Assembly (NCBI GenBank): GCA_017626095.1 | Contig: JAGAJL010000017.1 | Span: forward strand, 38,426-102,425 | Direction: 5' to 3' | DNA: 64,000 bases | From: Lachnospiraceae bacterium | GTDB taxonomy: Bacteria > Bacillota > Clostridia > Lachnospirales > Lachnospiraceae | Part shown: piece after piece, positions 18,266 to 27,095 of the stretch | Position numbering within the stretch: the stretch's first letter is position 1 | Layout of the letters: each line of letters opens with the position of its first letter | Position numbers and translations under genes: made by a program | The notes under the pieces: model-generated | Told to the model about the DNA's origin: nothing | Seen by the model: the letters and a program-made list of their open reading frames with translations, nothing else | Database searches by the model: none

Positions 18266-19900
18266 ATGAGTAGCTCAATCTTATTATCTATGGCCGGTGG
18301 GCTTGGTCTGTTTTTGTTCGGAATGCATACAATGAGTGAATCCATTGAAAAAGCAGCCGGTGCCAGATTAAGAAGTATCTTAGAGTTTTTTACAACAAAC
18401 CGTTTCACGGGTATGTTGGTTGGTATGCTTTTTACCGCCATTATTCAGTCTTCATCAGCCTGTACGGTAATGGTTGTCAGTTTTGTTAACTCCGGACTTA
18501 TGAATTTGTATCAGGCGGCAGGGGTTATCTTTGGTGCCAATATCGGTACCACCATCACATCGCAGCTGGTTTCCTTTAACTTATCGGAATATGCTCCCAT
18601 CTTTTTGCTGGTCGGTGCTGTTTTTGTCATGTTTTGTAAAAATCCCAAAATTGTGAAGATGGCAGAAGTGGTTTTGGGATTTGGTGTTTTATTTACCGGT
18701 CTTAGTAGTCTGAGTAGTGCTATGAGTGCGTTGAGAGATGTTCCTGTTGTTGTAAATATGCTCAGCACCTTAAAGAGCCCTTTGCTTGCTGTATTGGTCG
18801 GCACGCTATTAACTTCCATTATTCAGAGTTCTTCGGTAACGGTCAGCATTGCATTACTGATGTGTAATCAGGGGTTACTCAGTTTGAATATTTGTTTATT
18901 TATTATTCTTGGATGTAACATCGGTGCCTGTACGCCGGCGGTTTTAACATCCATGACCGGTAAAAAAGATGCAAAGCGAGCTGCTATGATTCATCTTTTA
19001 TTTAATATTATCGGAACCATCATTGTATTCTTTATATTCCTGTTCGGTATGGGCTTTGTATTGGAATTATTGCATGGAATATCAGGAGATAATCCGGGAC
19101 GTTGTGTTGCAAATGCACATACGGCTGTTAAGATTTTCCAGGTTATTATTTTGCTTCCTTTCTCGACATGGATTGTAAAATTGACATATTTGGTTGTTCC
19201 CGGAGAAGAAAAATCGGTAAATTACCGCGAAAATATGCAATTAAAATATATTGGAGAAAAAGCCGTATTTAATCCTGCAACTGCCGTAGTGGATGTATTA
19301 AAAGAAGTAGAACGTATGGCATGTCTGGCAAGTGAAAACTTAAACCGTGCGATGAATTCGTTGATTACTCTGGATGAGGATGATATGAAAGAAGTCTACG
19401 AAGTGGAAAAGAATATCAATTTCTTGAATAAGTCCATCACAGATTATCTGGTAAAGATCAATCAGACGACACTTCCAATCGAAGACTTAAAGAGTTTGGG
19501 CGCCTTATTCCATGTCGTCAATGATATTGAGCGAATTGGCGACCATGCAGAAAATTTTGCAGAAGCGGCTCAAAGAAGAAAAGAAGGAAAATTAAGCTTT
19601 AGTAAAGAAGCCATCAAAGAGCTTGGAGATATTTTGAATATGGTTAATACCATCATGCAGTTTTCCATTGATACCATTCATGATTCCGGTGATGAGCATA
19701 TGGAAGATATTATACGGTTAGAGCAGGCGGTAGATGAAAAGGAGAGAGAACTCCAACAGGCACATGTGAACCGTTTGACAAGAAACGAATGTACACCTGA
19801 GGCCGGTATGTTGTACTCTGATGTGGTATCCGGATTAGAGCGTGTTGCAGATCATGCAACAAATATTGTTTTATATCTGAATAATGTTGAAACGACATAA
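18266..19900 (+). CDS. Na/Pi-cotransporter family protein with PhoU-like domain
   Basis: The protein is 544 aa. The N-terminal about 310 residues hold the inverted-repeat membrane domain of the Na-Pi cotransporter family, with the two signature QSSS motifs (IIQSSSACTVMV near 60 and IIQSSSVTVSIA near 187). The C-terminal about 200 residues are a PhoU-like helical domain (NDIERIGDHAEN and VSGLERVADHATN). Such proteins move phosphate or related anions with sodium; the substrate is inferred. It is transcribed alone, with a terminator directly after its stop. Confidence 0.9.
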   Translation: MSSSILLSMAGGLGLFLFGMHTMSESIEKAAGARLRSILEFFTTNRFTGMLVGMLFTAIIQSSSACTVMVVSFVNSGLMNLYQAAGVIFGANIGTTITSQLVSFNLSEYAPIFLLVGAVFVMFCKNPKIVKMAEVVLGFGVLFTGLSSLSSAMSALRDVPVVVNMLSTLKSPLLAVLVGTLLTSIIQSSSVTVSIALLMCNQGLLSLNICLFIILGCNIGACTPAVLTSMTGKKDAKRAAMIHLLFNIIGTIIVFFIFLFGMGFVLELLHGISGDNPGRCVANAHTAVKIFQVIILLPFSTWIVKLTYLVVPGEEKSVNYRENMQLKYIGEKAVFNPATAVVDVLKEVERMACLASENLNRAMNSLITLDEDDMKEVYEVEKNINFLNKSITDYLVKINQTTLPIEDLKSLGALFHVVNDIERIGDHAENFAEAAQRRKEGKLSFSKEAIKELGDILNMVNTIMQFSIDTIHDSGDEHMEDIIRLEQAVDEKERELQQAHVNRLTRNECTPEAGMLYSDVVSGLERVADHATNIVLYLNNVETT

Positions 19901-19931
19901 AAAAGATGAGAGCTTGTCTCTCGTCTTTTTT
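19899..19931 (+). terminator. Terminator after the Na/Pi cotransporter gene
   Basis: AAAAGATGAGAG, loop CTTGT, CTCTCGTCTTTTTT. The stem starts within the stop codon. Confidence 0.9.
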
Positions 19932-20063
19932 GTTACAAAAGTTTTATTGCTTTTATATTTTGGTGATTGTATTTTGATGCAATTTTATTGCATAAATTGC
20001 GTTATTTGCTGATTTTCAATATATATAGTACTTTTTTGGAATATATTAGTATATATTTTGTGG

Positions 20064-20091
20064 TTGACGTAATATTATTATGTGCTATAAT
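20064..20091 (+). promoter_or_regulatory. Promoter of the NlpC/P60 hydrolase gene
   Basis: TTGACG (20064) and TATAAT (20086) with a 16-bp spacer, 54 bp upstream of the start codon. Confidence 0.65.
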
Positions 20092-20144
20092 TAGTTTGTA
20101 ACATTTTTGTAACAAATTATGTTAGATATAAAAAAGGACATGAT

Positions 20145-21662
20145 ATGAAAAATAATATTATAAAATTGTTAATTGGAGTTGTGGCAATTTCTACGGTTGC
20201 AGGTACTACGGTTGCAGCACAGAATTATATTTCCGGTTTGTCAGTCGGAGGTGCAACCTTGATTGAGGGTGGTATCGTATGTACCACATCCACGCCTCAG
20301 GAAAACAAAAGTACAAAAGCTTCCACTACTGTTTCATCAGATAATAATGGTGTGGGTGTGGCTGGAATGTCTGTTGCAACGGATGCATCGATTACAATGA
20401 AAGAATCTGACAATCAAAATATAGTTGTACAGGATAGTGTTTCTTTAGATGATGTAGCACAGAATGCTTCAGAAGATAATATTACAAGTGAAAATAACAA
20501 TGTCATCACGATATCCGGTGATGTTACAACAGAAATATCAACGAATACATTGGCAGATACATCAGCAGATACATTGGCAGATACATTGGCAGATACATCA
20601 GCAGATGTGATAGAAGAACAGCCCGAGATGATAATACAGACGGGATCAGCTCCGGAAGGATCCAAAATTGCAGCTTTGGAAGAAACATTAACCGCTGAAA
20701 TCGAGGCAGAAGCAGAGGCACAGGCTATAGCTGATTCCATTTTGATTTCTGCAGGCGCAACAGACAACGGTTTGGAAATCTCGCTTCCGGCGGAAGGCGA
20801 AGAAGAGGATGATGTTGATACCCTTTATGGATATACAAACCTAGGTATTGCCATTGTTGATGATCATTTAAATGTTCGTGAGACTGCAGATGACAATAGT
20901 AAAATCGTTGGAAAAATGTCAAACGATTCCGGCTGCGAAATTTTAGAGGTGGTTGGAAATAAAGCTCATATTGTTTCCGGTTCAGTTGAAGGATATGTAT
21001 CAACCGATTATATTTTGACTGGAGATTTAGCGGCTACGTATGCCAATCAAATTGTAAAAAAATTAGCAACCGTTTCTGCGGATGGATTAAAGGTCAGAAC
21101 TGCTCCGGATTTGGAAGCAGAAGTTGTGAATATGGTTGCATATGGTGAAGAGCTTGAAGTTGTTGAAGAGCTTGAAGGCTGGGTAAAGGTTTTATATGAT
21201 GGTCAGGAAGCCTATGTAAATGCAGAATTTGTTTCTGTCGGTGAGGATTTAAAGACGGCATTAAATATGAGTGAATTCTTATTTGGTGAAGGAGTATCCG
21301 ATGTCCGTGTATCTCTTTGCGAATATGCAAAAGAGTTCCTTGGTAATCCCTATGTATGGGGTGGAACAAGTCTTACAAAAGGTGCTGACTGTTCAGGATA
21401 TGTTCTCAGTATCTTTGGAAAATATGGATATTCACTGCCTCATTCATCCAGAGCACAGGCTAATATGGGAACAAAGGTTACACTTGCTGAAGCAAAACCC
21501 GGTGATTTGGTATTTTATTCAAAAGGTGGCAGGATTAACCATGTTGCGATTTATATCGGTGGTGGACAGGTTATTCATGCAAGTAGCCCGAAATATGGTA
21601 TTCGTATTACCAGTGTGTATTACCGTACACCTACCACAGTGCGTCGAATTATTCAGGATTGA
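20145..21662 (+). CDS. Secreted SH3-domain / NlpC-P60 cell-wall peptidase
   Basis: The protein is 505 aa. The N-terminus is a signal peptide (LLIGVVAISTVAGTTVAA). A Ser/Thr/Asp-rich low-complexity region follows, containing a run of ADT-SAD / ADT-LAD repeats (about 138-155). Two bacterial SH3 domains lie near 228-290 (LNVRETADDNSKIVGKM) and 306-365 (LKVRTAPDLEAEVV). The C-terminal NlpC/P60 domain has catalytic Cys in GADCSGYVLS, the His in GRINHVAIYIG, and a further His in VIHASSP. It probably cleaves peptidoglycan stem peptides (gamma-D-Glu to diamino-acid bond, by family). Confidence 0.93.
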   Translation: MKNNIIKLLIGVVAISTVAGTTVAAQNYISGLSVGGATLIEGGIVCTTSTPQENKSTKASTTVSSDNNGVGVAGMSVATDASITMKESDNQNIVVQDSVSLDDVAQNASEDNITSENNNVITISGDVTTEISTNTLADTSADTLADTLADTSADVIEEQPEMIIQTGSAPEGSKIAALEETLTAEIEAEAEAQAIADSILISAGATDNGLEISLPAEGEEEDDVDTLYGYTNLGIAIVDDHLNVRETADDNSKIVGKMSNDSGCEILEVVGNKAHIVSGSVEGYVSTDYILTGDLAATYANQIVKKLATVSADGLKVRTAPDLEAEVVNMVAYGEELEVVEELEGWVKVLYDGQEAYVNAEFVSVGEDLKTALNMSEFLFGEGVSDVRVSLCEYAKEFLGNPYVWGGTSLTKGADCSGYVLSIFGKYGYSLPHSSRAQANMGTKVTLAEAKPGDLVFYSKGGRINHVAIYIGGGQVIHASSPKYGIRITSVYYRTPTTVRRIIQD

Positions 21663-21686
21663 TGTTTTAACGATTACAAGATAAAG

Positions 21687-21717
21687 CGCTTAGGAGAACA
21701 TTTCCTAAGCGTTTTTT
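21687..21717 (+). terminator. Terminator after the NlpC/P60 gene
   Basis: CGCTTAGGA, loop, TCCTAAGCG followed by TTTTTTA. Confidence 0.9.
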
Positions 21718-21877
21718 ATGGCACAATTCGGGAAACAGATGATAAATACTGTTCCCATTATACGACTATGTTGTTATACTGATAACATAGTTTTGAATTG
21801 GCAACAGGATATGTTGGCATTTTAATATGTATGAATGATGTGATATAGAAACAATTGTTGTAAAGAAGGAAATGAGA

Positions 21878-23068
21878 GTGAGTAAAAACAGAGATTATCA
21901 TTATACACCCGAACAGCTTAAGCGTATGGAAATGCGAAAAAGGAGAGTGGCCCTGCGCAGAAAGAAGGAACGTCAGAAACGAATACTCTTTGCAATTGGA
22001 ATTCTGATTTTTGTATTGCTTTGTATCGGTGGGATATCAGCATTGCGCAAACCGGATGACAAAGTAAAGGAAAACGGGCGTGCGGATGCGGCAACGATGG
22101 TGGATGCAAATATCGGAAATACAGGAAATTCGGATAAACCAGGAGAATTAACGGATGTTTCTCAATTGAATCAGACGATGGATGGTACAGAAGCAGAACC
22201 GATGGTAGCGGAAACAAATAGTACGGTAAACAGTGCGGTATATCAGTTAAAGTCGGATGCGGCGACCGGATTAAACAGTCCGGAGGTGACCAGTACGTAT
22301 GCGTTGATGGTGGATTTATCCAAGAAAGAGGTTGTTGCACAAAAAAATGCATATGAGCGGATTAATCCGGCATCCATGACAAAGATTTTGACATTGTTGG
22401 TTGCGAGTGAACATGTGAGCAATTTGGATGATACCTTTACCATGACCTTGGATATTACGGATTATGCATATGTCAATGACTGTAGCAGTGTCGGATTTCT
22501 GGATGGTGAAGTAGTTACGGTAAAGGACCTTTTATATGGCACCATTTTACCATCCGGTGGAGATGCGGCTGTGGGTTTGGCTACCTATGTTGCCGGCTCC
22601 CAGGAAGCTTTTGTTGATATGATGAATCAAAAGATAGAGGAACTTGGACTCGCTGACAGCGCTCATTTTACCAATTGTGTCGGATTGTATGATGAAAATC
22701 ATTATTGCTCTATTTATGACATGGCAGTTATGCTCGAAGCGGCGATGGAAAATGATTTATGCAGACAGGTTTTAAATACACGTTCCTATACGACTTCCCT
22801 GACAGAGCAGCATCCGGAAGGGATTACTGTTTCCAATTGGTTCATGCGTAGAATTGAAGATAAGGAAATGGGCGGCACAATTCTTGGCGCCAAGACAGGA
22901 TATGTGGTTCAGTCAGGTAGCTGCGCGGCCAGTTGTTATGAAAGAAATGATGGGGCCGAATTTATTTGTGTGACGGCGGATGCACATAGCAGCTGGAGAG
23001 CGATCTATGACCATGTTGCGGCATACAACATTTATGCTGCCGGAAATACTTCATATACGAAGCAATAG
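21878..23068 (+). CDS. D-alanyl-D-alanine carboxypeptidase (DacF-like, serine type)
   Basis: The protein is 396 aa from GTG 21878; an ATG two codons earlier (21872) sits only two bases behind the AGAAGGA ribosome site, whereas GTG has normal spacing. A basic cytoplasmic head (rich in K/R, 1-33) leads into one membrane helix (ILFAIGILIFVLLCIGGI, about 37-54). A low-complexity linker follows, then the peptidase S11 domain: SMTK (active Ser, near 167), LPSGGDAAVG in place of the usual SGN motif, and GAKTGYV (KTG motif). It trims the terminal D-Ala of peptidoglycan. Some family members act in spore cortex formation; that role is only a possibility here. Confidence 0.9.
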   Translation: MSKNRDYHYTPEQLKRMEMRKRRVALRRKKERQKRILFAIGILIFVLLCIGGISALRKPDDKVKENGRADAATMVDANIGNTGNSDKPGELTDVSQLNQTMDGTEAEPMVAETNSTVNSAVYQLKSDAATGLNSPEVTSTYALMVDLSKKEVVAQKNAYERINPASMTKILTLLVASEHVSNLDDTFTMTLDITDYAYVNDCSSVGFLDGEVVTVKDLLYGTILPSGGDAAVGLATYVAGSQEAFVDMMNQKIEELGLADSAHFTNCVGLYDENHYCSIYDMAVMLEAAMENDLCRQVLNTRSYTTSLTEQHPEGITVSNWFMRRIEDKEMGGTILGAKTGYVVQSGSCAASCYERNDGAEFICVTADAHSSWRAIYDHVAAYNIYAAGNTSYTKQ

Positions 23069-23197
23069 AAAATGACCACAACAGTCAATGCTTGTAATGA
23101 TATTTGGTTAGTTTAAATTGATTTTTAATTGAATTTTAATGATGAAATTTTTAATTTTTTATTGAACTATAATTGAAATATTATGACAAATATAGTC

Positions 23198-23226
23198 TTT
23201 ACAAGTTCTGTAAACCATGGTAAAAT
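23198..23226 (+). promoter_or_regulatory. Promoter of rpsO
   Basis: TTTACA (23198) and TAAAAT (23221) with a 17-bp spacer. It is followed by a leader of about 90 bases. Confidence 0.6.
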
Positions 23227-23243
23227 ACGATTTGTATGAATTT

Positions 23244-23295
23244 TAGCCGATACTCGGTTTCGGGAATGCCTAGACCCGATACTTAGATTGGCCAT
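23244..23295 (+). promoter_or_regulatory. Candidate S15-binding leader of rpsO
   Basis: The 5' UTR contains GCCGATACTCGGTTTCGGG, then AATGCCTAGACCCGATACTTAGATTGGCC. CCGATACTCGG and a second GACCCGATACTT allow two alternative pairings, and GCC at 23245 can close with GGCC at 23290. rpsO leaders in several bacteria bind S15 for autoregulation; this specific structure is a proposal from pairing alone. Confidence 0.4.
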
Positions 23296-23320
23296 ATGAA
23301 AAGAACAGGAGGATTTAGAA

Positions 23321-23596
23321 ATGATTTCTAAAGAAAAGAAACAGGCAATTATCAACGAATATGCAAGAACACCCGGCGATACAGGTTCACCGGAAGTTCA
23401 GGTAGCTGTATTATCAGCTCGTATCAAAGAATTAACCGATCACTTAAAAACACATCCGAAGGATCATCATTCAAGACGCGGTATGTTAAAAATGGTAGGT
23501 CAGAGACGTGGTCTTTTATCTTACTTAAAGAAAACAGATATCAACAGATATCGTGCATTGATTGAAAAACTCGGATTAAGAGATTCAATTCAGTAA
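23321..23596 (+). CDS. rpsO: 30S ribosomal protein S15
   Basis: The protein is 91 aa, the usual length plus two. It carries the family signature [15 protein letters not shown] and [22 protein letters not shown]. The start follows ACAGGAGGATTTAGAA. It is followed by a terminator and then pnp, the conserved order. Confidence 0.98.
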   Translation: MISKEKKQAIINEYARTPGDTGSPEVQVAVLSARIKELTDHLKTHPKDHHSRRGMLKMVGQRRGLLSYLKKTDINRYRALIEKLGLRDSIQ

Positions 23597-23616
23597 TTCA
23601 AATAATAATCATATCG

Positions 23617-23646
23617 GGGACGGATATTTTCAGTATCCGTCCTTTG
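23617..23646 (+). terminator. Terminator between rpsO and pnp
   Basis: GGACGGATA, loop TTTTCAG, TATCCGTCC then TTTG. The T-run is short, so read-through into pnp is likely. Confidence 0.7.
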
Positions 23647-23675
23647 TATGTTTATTAACAGGCGGAAGGTTCATT

Positions 23676-23771
23676 CCGAGACCACTGACGGGAAGATTAA
23701 GAAATATGATTAAAAGAAAGATTGATACAAAACACAAATAAGATGTATAATCTTTCGGTCAGTAGTTTCGG
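23676..23771 (+). promoter_or_regulatory. Long stem in the pnp leader
   Basis: The 24-nt segment 23676-23699 (CCGAGACCACTGACGGGAAG...) is the near-perfect inverse complement of 23748-23771 (...CTTTCGGTCAGTAGTTTCGG). It would form a 24-bp stem around a 48-nt loop. A second hairpin GGCATCTTCTGCC follows. In E. coli a long leader hairpin cut by RNase III mediates pnp autoregulation; the same logic is inferred here. Confidence 0.6.
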
Positions 23772-23814
23772 CATCTTCTGCCTGATTATAAAAATCAGAA
23801 AAGGAGAAAACAGA

Positions 23815-25908
23815 ATGAGTTACAAAACATTCAGTATGGAGCTTGCAGGACGTACTTTGTCCGTTGATATCGGAAGAGTTGGTAAGCAGGCAAACGGATG
23901 TGCATTTATGCACTATGGAGAGACAACAGTGTTGTCTACCGCAACAGCAAGTGAGAAACCACGTGATGGAATTGATTTCTTCCCCTGCTCTGTTGAGTAT
24001 GAAGAGAAATTTTACTCCGTAGGAAAAATCCCCGGTGGATTTAACAAACGTGAAGGAAAGGCAAGTGAAAATGCAGTTTTAACAAGCCGTGTGATTGACA
24101 GACCTATGCGTCCGTTATTCCCCAAGGATTACAGAAATGATGTTACATTAAATAACATGGTAATGAGCGTTGATCCTGAGTGCAGACCGGAACTTGTTGC
24201 TATGCTTGGTACATCCATTGCAACCTGCATTTCAGACATCCCGTTTGACGGTCCTTGTGCTATGACACAGGTTGGTATGGTGGATGATGAATTCATCATT
24301 AACCCGAGCCAGGAAGTATGGGACAAAGGTCAGATGAGACTGACAGTTGCATCTACAGCAGAAAAAGTAATTATGATCGAAGCAGGATGTAATGAAATTC
24401 CTGAAGCAAAAATGATTGATGCGATTTACAAAGCGCATGAAGTGAACCAGACAATTATTGAGTTCATCAATAAAATTGTTGCAGAGGTTGGAAAACCGAA
24501 ACACAGCTATGAAAGTTGTGCAATTCCGGAAGAATTGTTTACAGCAATCAAAGAAATCGTTTCTCCTGCAGAGATGGAAGAAGCTGTATTTACAGATGAA
24601 AAGCAGGTGCGCGAAGAAAATATCCGCAATATTACGGCCAAATTGGAAGAGGCATTTGCAGATAAAGAAGAATGGCTTGCCATTTTAGGCGAAGCGATTT
24701 ATCAGTATCAGAAAAAGACTGTTCGTAAGATGATCTTAAAGGATCACAAACGTCCGGATGGCAGACAGTTAAATCAAATCCGTCCTTTAGCTGCAGAAGT
24801 TGATATTATTCCCCGTGTTCATGGTTCTGCCATGTTTACACGTGGTCAGACGCAGATTTGTAATGTTACAACTCTTGCTCCTTTGTCTGAAGCACAAAAA
24901 GTAGATGGACTGGATGATAATATTACTACAAAACGTTATTTACATCATTACAATTTCCCGGCTTATTCTGTTGGAGAAACAAAGGTAAGTCGTGGACCCG
25001 GACGTCGTGAAATCGGACATGGTGCTTTGGCTGAAAGAGCTTTGCTTCCTGTTTTACCCAGTGAAGAAGAGTTCCCTTATGCAATCCGTACTGTATCTGA
25101 AACATTCGAATCAAACGGTTCCACATCTATGGCATCTACCTGCGCATCTTGTATGTCTTTGATGGCTGCCGGTGTTCCGATTAAAAAGATGGTTGCAGGT
25201 ATTTCCTGTGGTCTTGTAACCGGTGATACAGATGATGATTTTGTATTGTTGACAGATATTCAGGGATTGGAAGATTTCTTTGGTGATATGGACTTTAAGG
25301 TTACCGGTACAACCGAAGGTATTACAGCAATTCAGATGGATATCAAAATCCATGGATTAACCAGACCAATCGTAGAAGGCGCAATTGCAAGATGCCGTGA
25401 AGCAAGAGAATTTATCATGGACACTTGTATGAAACCTACTATTGCAGCTCCTCGTGAAACCGTGGGCAAATATGCACCCAAGATTGTTCAGACAAAGATT
25501 GATCCTGAAAAGATTGGCGATGTTGTCGGACAGCGCGGTAAGACAATCAATGCTATTATTGATCAGACCGGTGTTAAGATTGATATCACAGATGACGGTG
25601 CGGTAAGTGTATGCGGCACGGATCAGGCTATGATGGACAAAGCAATTGAGATGATTCAGATTATCACAACTGATTTTGAAGAAGGTCAGATCTTTAAAGG
25701 AAAAGTTGTAAGTATCAAAGAGTTTGGAGCATTTATTGAGTTTGCACCCGGCAAGGAAGGTATGGTTCACATTTCTAAGATTGCAAAAGAGCGTATCAAC
25801 CATGTGGAAGACGTTTTGACATTGGGTGATACCGTTACCGTTGTATGCTTAGGTAAAGACAAAATGGGTCGAATCAGTTTCTCAATGAAGGATGTTCCTC
25901 AGTCATAA
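23815..25908 (+). CDS. pnp: Polyribonucleotide nucleotidyltransferase (PNPase)
   Basis: The protein is 697 aa from ATG 23815, preceded by AAGGAGAAAACAGA; the upstream in-frame extension to 23722 runs through the leader stem. It is a phosphorolytic 3'-5' exoribonuclease of the RNA degradation machinery. Two RNase PH domains are present (first with GGFNKREGKASENAVLTSR, second with RGQTQICNVTTLAPLSEAQ), followed by KH (IGDVVGQRGKTINAI, near 560) and S1 (IFKGKVVSIKEFGAFIEF, near 625). Confidence 0.98.
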   Translation: MSYKTFSMELAGRTLSVDIGRVGKQANGCAFMHYGETTVLSTATASEKPRDGIDFFPCSVEYEEKFYSVGKIPGGFNKREGKASENAVLTSRVIDRPMRPLFPKDYRNDVTLNNMVMSVDPECRPELVAMLGTSIATCISDIPFDGPCAMTQVGMVDDEFIINPSQEVWDKGQMRLTVASTAEKVIMIEAGCNEIPEAKMIDAIYKAHEVNQTIIEFINKIVAEVGKPKHSYESCAIPEELFTAIKEIVSPAEMEEAVFTDEKQVREENIRNITAKLEEAFADKEEWLAILGEAIYQYQKKTVRKMILKDHKRPDGRQLNQIRPLAAEVDIIPRVHGSAMFTRGQTQICNVTTLAPLSEAQKVDGLDDNITTKRYLHHYNFPAYSVGETKVSRGPGRREIGHGALAERALLPVLPSEEEFPYAIRTVSETFESNGSTSMASTCASCMSLMAAGVPIKKMVAGISCGLVTGDTDDDFVLLTDIQGLEDFFGDMDFKVTGTTEGITAIQMDIKIHGLTRPIVEGAIARCREAREFIMDTCMKPTIAAPRETVGKYAPKIVQTKIDPEKIGDVVGQRGKTINAIIDQTGVKIDITDDGAVSVCGTDQAMMDKAIEMIQIITTDFEEGQIFKGKVVSIKEFGAFIEFAPGKEGMVHISKIAKERINHVEDVLTLGDTVTVVCLGKDKMGRISFSMKDVPQS

Positions 25909-25931
25909 AACTGATTTTTGGTGATTTTAAT

Positions 25932-25973
25932 AAAAAAGACATTTGGAGTTTATTATCCGGATGTCTTTTTTTA
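25932..25973 (+). terminator. Terminator after pnp
   Basis: AAAAAGACAT pairs with ATGTCTTTTT around a roughly 18-nt loop and is followed by T residues. Confidence 0.85.
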
Positions 25974-26077
25974 TTGTTTTTGGCTTTTTTTCTTTAAAAG
26001 TAAGGCAATTCTAATTTGTCATAAAAGAAAAGATGTGATAAAATAAATCGTAGTGCGTATGGAAGCGGGGAGAATGA

Positions 26078-27076
26078 ATGGCAAAGCAGGAAATAGAACG
26101 CTTGCCCGAAAATCGGCGTAAAAGAATAAAACGGTTAAAAAAGATTATTGTAGGAACCGTAATTGCTGCAATTGTTATTCCGGTTATGCTTTGTATCTTT
26201 TTAGGAATTCGTTTGCATATTGTAAAAAAGGATTTAAACAATTCCAAAGCGCAGGTGGAAGAAATGCAGATGGAACTTGAACGATATTCATCTGAAGTGG
26301 AAGCTTCTGTGTTAGTGGAAAATCAAAACAATATGCAGCCTGCAACGCAGACTTTTGATGGAGAAGGTTCGATTATAAATAGTAGTACAACACTAACCAG
26401 TACCGGAAATGAAAATGCAAATTCCAGCCAGGACGCAGAGACTGCGGACGGAAAGAAACGGGTGTATTTGACTTTTGACGACGGTCCAAGTGATAATACT
26501 GAGGAAATACTGGACATTTTAAAAAAATATGATGTAAAAGCAACGTTCTTTGTTGTTGGTAATACTTCCGAACACGGACAGGAATTATTAAAACGGATTG
26601 TAGAAGATGGTCATAGTATTGGTATTCATTCTTATAGTCATAAGTATTCAAGCATTTATGATTCGGAGGAAGCATTTTTTGAAGATTTCAATAAATTATC
26701 CGACTATATTTATGATACAACAGGAGTAAGGCCGCAAATTTGTCGTCTGCCGGGAGGAAGCAGTAATACCGTCAGCAAAATTAGCATGGTAGAACTTGTT
26801 CGTTCTTTGAATGAGAAAAATATTGAGTGCTTTGATTGGAATATATCCGGTGGTGATGCAAGCGGACAAAAGCTTTCTGCCAGTGCAATTACGGATAATG
26901 TATTAAAAGGGATTGATCGTTTTCAGACGGCAGTGGTATTGTTACATGATGGTGCGGATAAGGATAGTACCGTTGAGGCGCTGGATATGATTTTAAAAGA
27001 ACTGACAGAAAATGATGAAATTATCATAGATAAAATTACAGAGAATACTCCTGTAATTTTGCATATTTCATTGTAA
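26078..27076 (+). CDS. Polysaccharide deacetylase (NodB domain), membrane-anchored
   Basis: The protein is 332 aa. A basic N-terminus precedes one membrane helix (IIVGTVIAAIVIPVMLCIFLGI, about 23-44), then a short coiled segment and a Ser/Asn-rich linker. The NodB domain begins near 127: VYLTFDDGPSDNT (catalytic Asp and metal Asp), ATFFVVGN, GHSIGIHSYSHKY (metal His pair), RLPGGSSN and the terminal VLLHDG. Such enzymes remove acetyl groups from peptidoglycan GlcNAc or MurNAc or from other glycans. The exact sugar is not readable. It lies 19 bp before the bactofilin gene. Confidence 0.9.
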   Translation: MAKQEIERLPENRRKRIKRLKKIIVGTVIAAIVIPVMLCIFLGIRLHIVKKDLNNSKAQVEEMQMELERYSSEVEASVLVENQNNMQPATQTFDGEGSIINSSTTLTSTGNENANSSQDAETADGKKRVYLTFDDGPSDNTEEILDILKKYDVKATFFVVGNTSEHGQELLKRIVEDGHSIGIHSYSHKYSSIYDSEEAFFEDFNKLSDYIYDTTGVRPQICRLPGGSSNTVSKISMVELVRSLNEKNIECFDWNISGGDASGQKLSASAITDNVLKGIDRFQTAVVLLHDGADKDSTVEALDMILKELTENDEIIIDKITENTPVILHISL

Positions 27077-27095
27077 AGACTAAGGAGGAAGAGCG

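Noticed and set aside
20520-20610. Short repeats as a CRISPR array
   Set aside because: The repeats are in-frame codons for ADTLAD/ADTSAD inside a coding region with no spacers. No CRISPR array was found anywhere in the window.
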